From Lachnospiraceae bacterium (lineage in GTDB: Bacteria; Bacillota; Clostridia; Lachnospirales; Lachnospiraceae), in assembly GCA_024691065.1 (NCBI GenBank), contig JAILOA010000350.1, positions 1 through 33,744 on the forward strand: a stretch of DNA of 33,744 nt, written 5' to 3'. The translations under genes were made by a program, and so were the position numbers. Each line of letters begins with the position of its first letter. Within the stretch, counting starts at the first letter, position 1. A model generated the notes under the pieces. It had not been told where the DNA came from, did not search any database, and was given only the letters and a program-made list of their open reading frames with translations. Positions 28,110-33,744 of this stretch are shown here, one piece after another.

Positions 28110-30953
28110 ATGTTTGATACCATAAAAGAAGTAATAGATAGAATATTAAGTAAAAGACTTGTTCCGATACTTGTTATCTATCTCATTTTATTTGTTTTAC
28201 TTATTGACAGACTTTTATCCCTGCAGATTATCGATGTGGATACCTATGAAAAGGAAGCCATGGAAATGACGAAAAAGACCAGGGAAATCAAGGCTGTCAG
28301 AGGTAATATATATGATTGTAACGGAAAGCTTTTGGCATATAACCAGTTATCCTACAATGTTGTATTGCAGGATTACGGCTCGCTTTCCGACATGAGTTCA
28401 GACGAGAAAAATAAGGTTATCTTTATGCTTATTTCCATTTTGGAGAAAAACGGAGATGAGCTTGATGTTGATTTTTATATAGAATTTAACAAAAAAGGGA
28501 AACTTAAATTTAATATCGAAGGTAATGAGCTTCTTCGTTTTAAGGCCGAAGTATTCGGTCTTGCAGGCGGTGTAAATGACCTGACCGAAGAGCAGACCAA
28601 TATGACTGCCGAGGATATATTTGATTATCTTAGAGAAGAGCCAAATGCCGCTACCACAAGTTTCGGCATCGGTCCTGAATTTTCGGATGAGGACGCATTA
28701 AAGATTATGGCTGTCCGTTATGCGATATTCATTAACAGATATAAGGAATTTGAGTCCATTATAATTGCTAAAAATGTAAGCGACCTTACGGTTGCTGCCG
28801 TTAAAGAATATTCCGATACAATTCCGGGTGTTGATATTACAGAGGACACCAAGAGAATGTATAACAAGAGCAAATATTTTGCACATATTCTTGGTTATAC
28901 CGGTACGATAACTTCCGAAAAGCTTAAGGAAGCCGGTGAAGACAGCGATTACTCTCAGGATGATCAAATCGGTTTATCCGGTATCGAAGAAAAATATGAG
29001 GATTATCTGAAAGGTAAAAAGGGTAAGGATGAACTTGTGGTTGAAGCTATGTCCAGTCGTGTCGTTTCGGTATCGAGTGTGGAGATGCCGGAAGCAGGTG
29101 ACAATGTTTATCTGACCATTGATTCCAAACTTCAAATCGAGTGTTATAAGCTTTTGGAAGAGCATCTTGCAGGTATCCTTATTTCCAAGATTACAAACGG
29201 TAATGATGCCGGTACGAGAGGTAAATCCGCATCGGACATTAAGATACCTATTTATGATGTTTATAATGCATTATTTGAAAATAATGTTATCAACTGTGAC
29301 CGTTTTACCGAGAAAAACTCTTCGAAATTGGAGAAAAAGGTTTATAAAAAATTCAAGGAAAAGCGTAAAAAAGTTATTAAGAAGTTAAAGAAGGATTTAT
29401 CTTATGAAAGCAAGGTTATTCCAAAGGACATAGGAGAGACCAGAGAAGATTACATTGATTTCTTCTATGATTTTCTTGCGGATAACAATATTCTTCTGCT
29501 TTCCGAGATTGATGTCGATGATGAAACATATAACAATTACTATCATGAAAAGCTTTCCCTGAGCAAGTTTATTCAATATGCAATAAATATGAACTGGCTT
29601 GATTTAAGCTGTTTAAACCTTGGTGAAGCATATTACAGTAACGAAGAAATATATGAAAAACTCCTTGATTATTCATTTAAGCAATTTAAAAAAGATAAGA
29701 GTTTTTCAAAATTAATATATTCGGATATGATTTATTCTTATGAATTATCCGGAACCGATTGTTGTCTGCTTTTGTATGATCAGGGTGACATCAAGTTGAA
29801 TGAAAATAAGTACAGGCTTCTTAAAGCCAAAGTACTTTCTCCGTATACATTCCTTATTGATGAGATTAAAAAGCTTGAAATTACACCCGGGCAGCTTGGT
29901 CTGGACCCTTGTTCGGGCTCCATAGTTGTAACCGATGTCGATACCGGTGATGTTAAGGCTATGGTTACTTATCCAAGTTATGACAATAATAAGCTCGCTA
30001 ATAAGGTTGATTCGAAATATTATAATAATTATCTTCTGGAGACAAAGTCTTCACCGCTCCTTAACAGGCCTACACAGGAAAAGCTTGCGCCGGGTTCTAC
30101 ATTTAAAATGATTTCTGCCGTTACAGGACTTGAGGAGGGGGTTATAACTCCAACGGAAACCATATATGATAAGACTACATTTACAAAGATTCATCCATCA
30201 CCTAAGGACTGGACAATATATTCACACGGTAATATCAATGTAAGCCAGGCTATCAGGGATTCATGTAACTATTTCTTTTATGAGGTAGGTTACAGACTCG
30301 GTGGTGTTAATTCCGAGGGAGATGTAATGAATAACAGGGGTCTTGAAAAACTCAAGAAATATGCTAAAATGTTTGGTCTTACCGCAAAATCCGGTGTTGA
30401 AATTATGGAAGCTGATCCGCAGTTTTCCGTTACCGATATTGTCAGATCCTGTATCGGTCAGGCAACACATGCCTATACACCTATACAATTATCACGTTAT
30501 GTTACAACCGTTGCAAATAACGGTACCTGTTATAATCTGACACTTATCAGTAAGATTGATAATTACAAAGGAAAGACAATACTTGATAATAAGGCAGAGG
30601 TTAGAAACAAGGTTGATATTTCAAATTCTACCTGGAATGCCATCCACAATGGTATGTACATGGTTGTAAACAGTGATAACAGCTCTATCAGGGATTACTT
30701 CTCGTCTGTTAAGGAAAAGGTTGCCGGAAAGACCGGTACCGCACAGCAGACAGAGTTCCATGCAAACCATGCCTACTTCGTTTCCTATGCGCCTTATGCG
30801 TCGCCGGATGTTTCGGTTACCTGCGTTATTCCTAATGGTCATACTTCTGCAAATGCAGCTAATCTTGCAAGCGATGTATATAAATATTACTTTGGAAAGA
30901 AAAAGGTTTCCGGTAAGGTTACCGCCAAGGGTAGTAATGTTGCCACTGATTAG
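28110..30953 (+). CDS. mrdA: Penicillin-binding protein 2 (class B PBP) with a large insertion
   Basis: AVRGNIYDCNGKLLAYNQ; SxxK LAPGSTFKM; SxN SCN (RDSCNYFF); KTG AGKTGTAQQ; between mreD and rodA. Confidence 0.95.
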   Translation: MFDTIKEVIDRILSKRLVPILVIYLILFVLLIDRLLSLQIIDVDTYEKEAMEMTKKTREIKAVRGNIYDCNGKLLAYNQLSYNVVLQDYGSLSDMSSDEKNKVIFMLISILEKNGDELDVDFYIEFNKKGKLKFNIEGNELLRFKAEVFGLAGGVNDLTEEQTNMTAEDIFDYLREEPNAATTSFGIGPEFSDEDALKIMAVRYAIFINRYKEFESIIIAKNVSDLTVAAVKEYSDTIPGVDITEDTKRMYNKSKYFAHILGYTGTITSEKLKEAGEDSDYSQDDQIGLSGIEEKYEDYLKGKKGKDELVVEAMSSRVVSVSSVEMPEAGDNVYLTIDSKLQIECYKLLEEHLAGILISKITNGNDAGTRGKSASDIKIPIYDVYNALFENNVINCDRFTEKNSSKLEKKVYKKFKEKRKKVIKKLKKDLSYESKVIPKDIGETREDYIDFFYDFLADNNILLLSEIDVDDETYNNYYHEKLSLSKFIQYAINMNWLDLSCLNLGEAYYSNEEIYEKLLDYSFKQFKKDKSFSKLIYSDMIYSYELSGTDCCLLLYDQGDIKLNENKYRLLKAKVLSPYTFLIDEIKKLEITPGQLGLDPCSGSIVVTDVDTGDVKAMVTYPSYDNNKLANKVDSKYYNNYLLETKSSPLLNRPTQEKLAPGSTFKMISAVTGLEEGVITPTETIYDKTTFTKIHPSPKDWTIYSHGNINVSQAIRDSCNYFFYEVGYRLGGVNSEGDVMNNRGLEKLKKYAKMFGLTAKSGVEIMEADPQFSVTDIVRSCIGQATHAYTPIQLSRYVTTVANNGTCYNLTLISKIDNYKGKTILDNKAEVRNKVDISNSTWNAIHNGMYMVVNSDNSSIRDYFSSVKEKVAGKTGTAQQTEFHANHAYFVSYAPYASPDVSVTCVIPNGHTSANAANLASDVYKYYFGKKKVSGKVTAKGSNVATD

Positions 30954-30991
30954 TGTTGAATCGTTCTTTAAGCAAAAATTGAGGTTAAATT

Positions 30992-32224
30992 ATGTTACAT
31001 TCTATTATTAACAAATTAAAAACCTATGACTGGAAGAAGATAGATGTTCTTCTTCTGATTGTGGTATTTATGTTATGTATTATCGGCGCTTTTACACTAA
31101 AGCTTGCCGGTACAAATATGGTTGTAAACGGATATAAAATGGGAGATTATTATATGAGAGCCCAATTTAAAGGTTTACTTTTAGGGCTTGTAGTTATTAT
31201 AACCCTGACATTAATAGATTATCATTTTATATGCCAATTTGCGCCTTATTATTTTATATTTGGTATTATACTTACATTACTTACAAAGAGTCCGATCGGA
31301 TATGACTATAATACCGATGCTAAACGTTGGATAAGAATAGGAGGAATTGTATTCCAGCCAACAGAGCTTATGAAAATCATTTATATTATTTTCTTTGCGT
31401 GGCTCTTAAGCAAATTTCAAAGAAAGATTGTGTCGGCACAAACCATTCTTATCTGCATCGGTCTTACATTCATTCCGTTTTTGGCCGTTTTATCGCAGCC
31501 TGACCTTTCATCCAGTCTCGTTATTTTGTTTGTAATGTTTGTTGTACTTTATACTGCAGGTGCTTCCTACAAACATATAGGAATATTCTTTGGTATTCCG
31601 ATACCGATATTTTCTTTGCTTTTCTGGTATCTCACAAGGGAAAATTCCATTACTTATAACAAGCTTTGGAATGTATACCAGTTTAGACGTGTAATCGCAT
31701 GGCTTACGAAAAAACCTGAGTTTGCCGATAATCTTAACTATCAGTCCAATCTTTCCGTAAATGCAATCGCCTCAGGCGGGCTTTACGGCAAATACCTGGC
31801 GGATTCCGGAGAGAGAGCGGGAAGAGTATATGATAGCGTATCCGTACGTGAAAGCGACTTTATTTGGGCCGTTGTCGGAGAAGAATTTGGATTTTTGGGT
31901 TGTCTATTGATAATAATATTATATGCTATTTTAATTTTCAGATGTATTCAAATTGCCAAGAATGCTCAGGATTATCTTGGTAAACTTATAGCGGTAGGAA
32001 TCAGTGCAATGTTTATGTTTCAGATGTTTACAAACATTGCGGTTGCTACATTTTTATTTCCTAATACGGGATTACCGCTTCCTTTCCTGAGTAGTGGTCT
32101 TAGTTCGATGCTATCGTCTATGATTTCGGTCGGATTGCTTATAAATATAAGTATTCAGCCTGCTAAATCCAGTAAAGGCGGTTTGCAACTTAGATCTCAC
32201 TCTATGGATATGGAAATTATATAG
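30992..32224 (+). CDS. rodA: SEDS peptidoglycan glycosyltransferase RodA/FtsW
   Basis: AKRWIRIGGIVFQPTELMKI, LSQPDLSSSLVILFV, ESDFIWAVVGEEFGFLG, TGLPLPFLSSGLSSML. Confidence 0.95.
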   Translation: MLHSIINKLKTYDWKKIDVLLLIVVFMLCIIGAFTLKLAGTNMVVNGYKMGDYYMRAQFKGLLLGLVVIITLTLIDYHFICQFAPYYFIFGIILTLLTKSPIGYDYNTDAKRWIRIGGIVFQPTELMKIIYIIFFAWLLSKFQRKIVSAQTILICIGLTFIPFLAVLSQPDLSSSLVILFVMFVVLYTAGASYKHIGIFFGIPIPIFSLLFWYLTRENSITYNKLWNVYQFRRVIAWLTKKPEFADNLNYQSNLSVNAIASGGLYGKYLADSGERAGRVYDSVSVRESDFIWAVVGEEFGFLGCLLIIILYAILIFRCIQIAKNAQDYLGKLIAVGISAMFMFQMFTNIAVATFLFPNTGLPLPFLSSGLSSMLSSMISVGLLINISIQPAKSSKGGLQLRSHSMDMEII

Positions 32225-32263
32225 ATTTTATTGTATTTTTAGATTTAATATGTTGTTTTTATA

Positions 32264-32292
32264 TTGCTAGAAAGCACAAAATATGGTACAAT
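32264..32292 (+). promoter_or_regulatory. Predicted promoter for mgsA
   Basis: TTGCTA (32264-32269), 17-nt spacer, TACAAT (32287-32292). Confidence 0.55.
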
Positions 32293-32411
32293 ACCTTATA
32301 TTTGTGGTGTTTTTAAATCAGTTGAAGGTATTTTCTTTCGAATGAATTTTATTTCGGAAGAGGAGTTTTATAAAACACACAATAATCAAAATGTTAATGG
32401 GGGAACATTTT

Positions 32412-32819
32412 ATGAATATTGGGCTGATAGCTCATGCCGGCAAGAAGATTCTTATGCAGAATTTTTGTATTGCCTACAGAGGAATTTTAAGTAAACACGA
32501 GTTGTACGCAACCGGGACTACGGGAAGATTGATTGAAGAGGTTACGAATCTTACTGTTCATAAGTATTTGGCAGGTCATGTTGGCGGTGAACAGCAGCTT
32601 GCTACTCAAATCGAGCAAAATCTTATTGATATGGTTATTTTTTTAAGAGATCCAACCAATTCAAAACCTAATGAACCTGATGTATATAGTGTATTTCATC
32701 TTTGCGATACTTATAATATTCCGTTTGCTACTAATCTTGCTACGGCTGAATTACTTGTAAAAGCACTTGAAAGAGGCGATCTTGAGTGGCGTGAAGCTTT
32801 AAAGACAGGATCAAAATAA
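32412..32819 (+). CDS. mgsA: Methylglyoxal synthase-like protein
   Basis: MNIGLIAHAGKK, LYATGTTGRLI, VGGEQQLATQI, IDMVIFLRDPTNSKPNEPDV, NIPFATNLATAELLV; GGGGGAA RBS before ATG at 32412. Confidence 0.9.
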   Translation: MNIGLIAHAGKKILMQNFCIAYRGILSKHELYATGTTGRLIEEVTNLTVHKYLAGHVGGEQQLATQIEQNLIDMVIFLRDPTNSKPNEPDVYSVFHLCDTYNIPFATNLATAELLVKALERGDLEWREALKTGSK

Positions 32820-32835
32820 CATTTTAGGAGATGTT

Positions 32836-33744
32836 ATGAATAAATTTAAGTTAAAACATAATATTCTGGTTATATCTATGTTAATAATGGCTTTCGTTCT
32901 AAATGGCTGTATGCATAAACCTAATTCGCGTATTACCGAGGATAAGGCGGGTCTTAGCTATTCATATGAACAGTCAGATAACACCAATGCCGGTAACCTG
33001 GATTATCTTTCTGACGGAGTAAGTGTGGAAGAGGAAGGTGCTACATACGGTGATAATGCCAATATTACAGCAGAAGCCACCATAATGGTTGATGAGAGTA
33101 ATGAAAAAATTCTTTATCAAAAGAATATGTATGAGCGCATTTACCCTGCAAGTGTAACCAAGGTACTTACGGCGCTTATTGCGATGGAAGAGTGTTCGCT
33201 CAGAGATGTCGTTACATTTAGTCACGATGCCGTTAATATCAGTGAGGACGGTGCGGTTGTTTGTGGTTTTGAAGAAGGAGATAAGGTATCATTAAAAAAC
33301 CTCCTTTATTGTATGTTGATTTTTTCGGGAAATGATACTGCTGTTGCCATAGCTGAGCATGTTTCGGGCAGTACTGAGGAATTCAGCAATCTTATGAATC
33401 AAAGGGCGTTGGAGCTTGGTTGTTGCGATTCGCATTTTGTTAATTCCAACGGACTTCATGATGAAAATCATTATACTACTGCATATGATATGTATTTAAT
33501 TTTCAGACAAGCTGTTAAATATCGTATTTTCAGAAAAATTGTTAATACCGACAGATACGAGATTACTTATAAAGATTCAGAGAATAAGAAGCATAATATG
33601 ACTGTTACTTCGACTAATAATTATTTATTATCCTCAGCTACACCTCCGGATAATGTTAATGTTATCGGAGGTAAGACCGGTACAACGTCTGATGCGGGAT
33701 ATTGTCTGGCTTTATACAGCAAAACTAAAAATAATAATTATATT
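32836..33744 (+). CDS. D-alanyl-D-alanine carboxypeptidase, PBP5/DacF-like, putative lipoprotein; truncated by window end
   Basis: Open frame to window end: MNKFKLKHNILVISMLIMAFVLNGC..., YPASVTKVLTALIAME (SxxK), SGND (SxN), GGKTGTTSDAGYCL (KTG); GGAG RBS. Not in the supplied ORF track, presumably because it lacks a stop. Confidence 0.93.
   Translation, partial: MNKFKLKHNILVISMLIMAFVLNGCMHKPNSRITEDKAGLSYSYEQSDNTNAGNLDYLSDGVSVEEEGATYGDNANITAEATIMVDESNEKILYQKNMYERIYPASVTKVLTALIAMEECSLRDVVTFSHDAVNISEDGAVVCGFEEGDKVSLKNLLYCMLIFSGNDTAVAIAEHVSGSTEEFSNLMNQRALELGCCDSHFVNSNGLHDENHYTTAYDMYLIFRQAVKYRIFRKIVNTDRYEITYKDSENKKHNMTVTSTNNYLLSSATPPDNVNVIGGKTGTTSDAGYCLALYSKTKNNNYI

Noticed and set aside
32264-32494. 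76-aa plus ORF upstream of and overlapping mgsA
   Set aside because: No convincing RBS or homology; it starts inside the predicted promoter and runs out of frame into mgsA.
1-33744. CRISPR arrays, tRNAs, transposons, prophage or defence islands
   Set aside because: Looked for repeat-spacer periodicity, tRNA-like ends, transposase or recombinase motifs; none seen.

Overview
AT-rich Firmicutes chromosomal window that looks like Lachnospiraceae/Clostridia (inferred from gene content and style only). It is mostly housekeeping genes. In order: TrmH/SpoU rRNA methyltransferase; HlyC/CorC-type CBS protein (-); asnS (-); a divergent Hsp70-like protein; a 69-bp tandem repeat ending at a predicted promoter; DUF1015 / YesL-like / GlgB-like / CorA genes; trxA; rnpB (RNase P RNA); mutS; phoH; ybeY; SpoVB/MurJ-like flippase; UppP-like membrane protein; FtsK/SpoIIIE; ATP-grasp ligase; aluminium-resistance/methionine gamma-lyase family protein; radC-mreB-mreC-mreD-PBP2-rodA; mgsA; and a PBP5-type carboxypeptidase cut by the window end. 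No CRISPR array, tRNA, transposase, prophage or obvious defence system was seen. The most notable signal is a set of intact ORFs whose folds are recognisable but whose catalytic or nucleotide-binding motifs are altered. The clearest is a GlgB-like protein lacking the GH13 nucleophile and the second catalytic Asp. Others are an Hsp70-like protein with eroded phosphate loops, a UppP-like protein without its catalytic motifs, an MreB with a changed PHOSPHATE-2 motif and catalytic-Glu region, and an MgsA with substituted active-site residues. Other items are the 69-bp repeat abutting a -35 box, a large insertion in PBP2, a 10-aa repeat in the ATP-grasp protein, and structured leaders upstream of trxA and mgsA. 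Family assignments are from memory of motifs; no database search was run.
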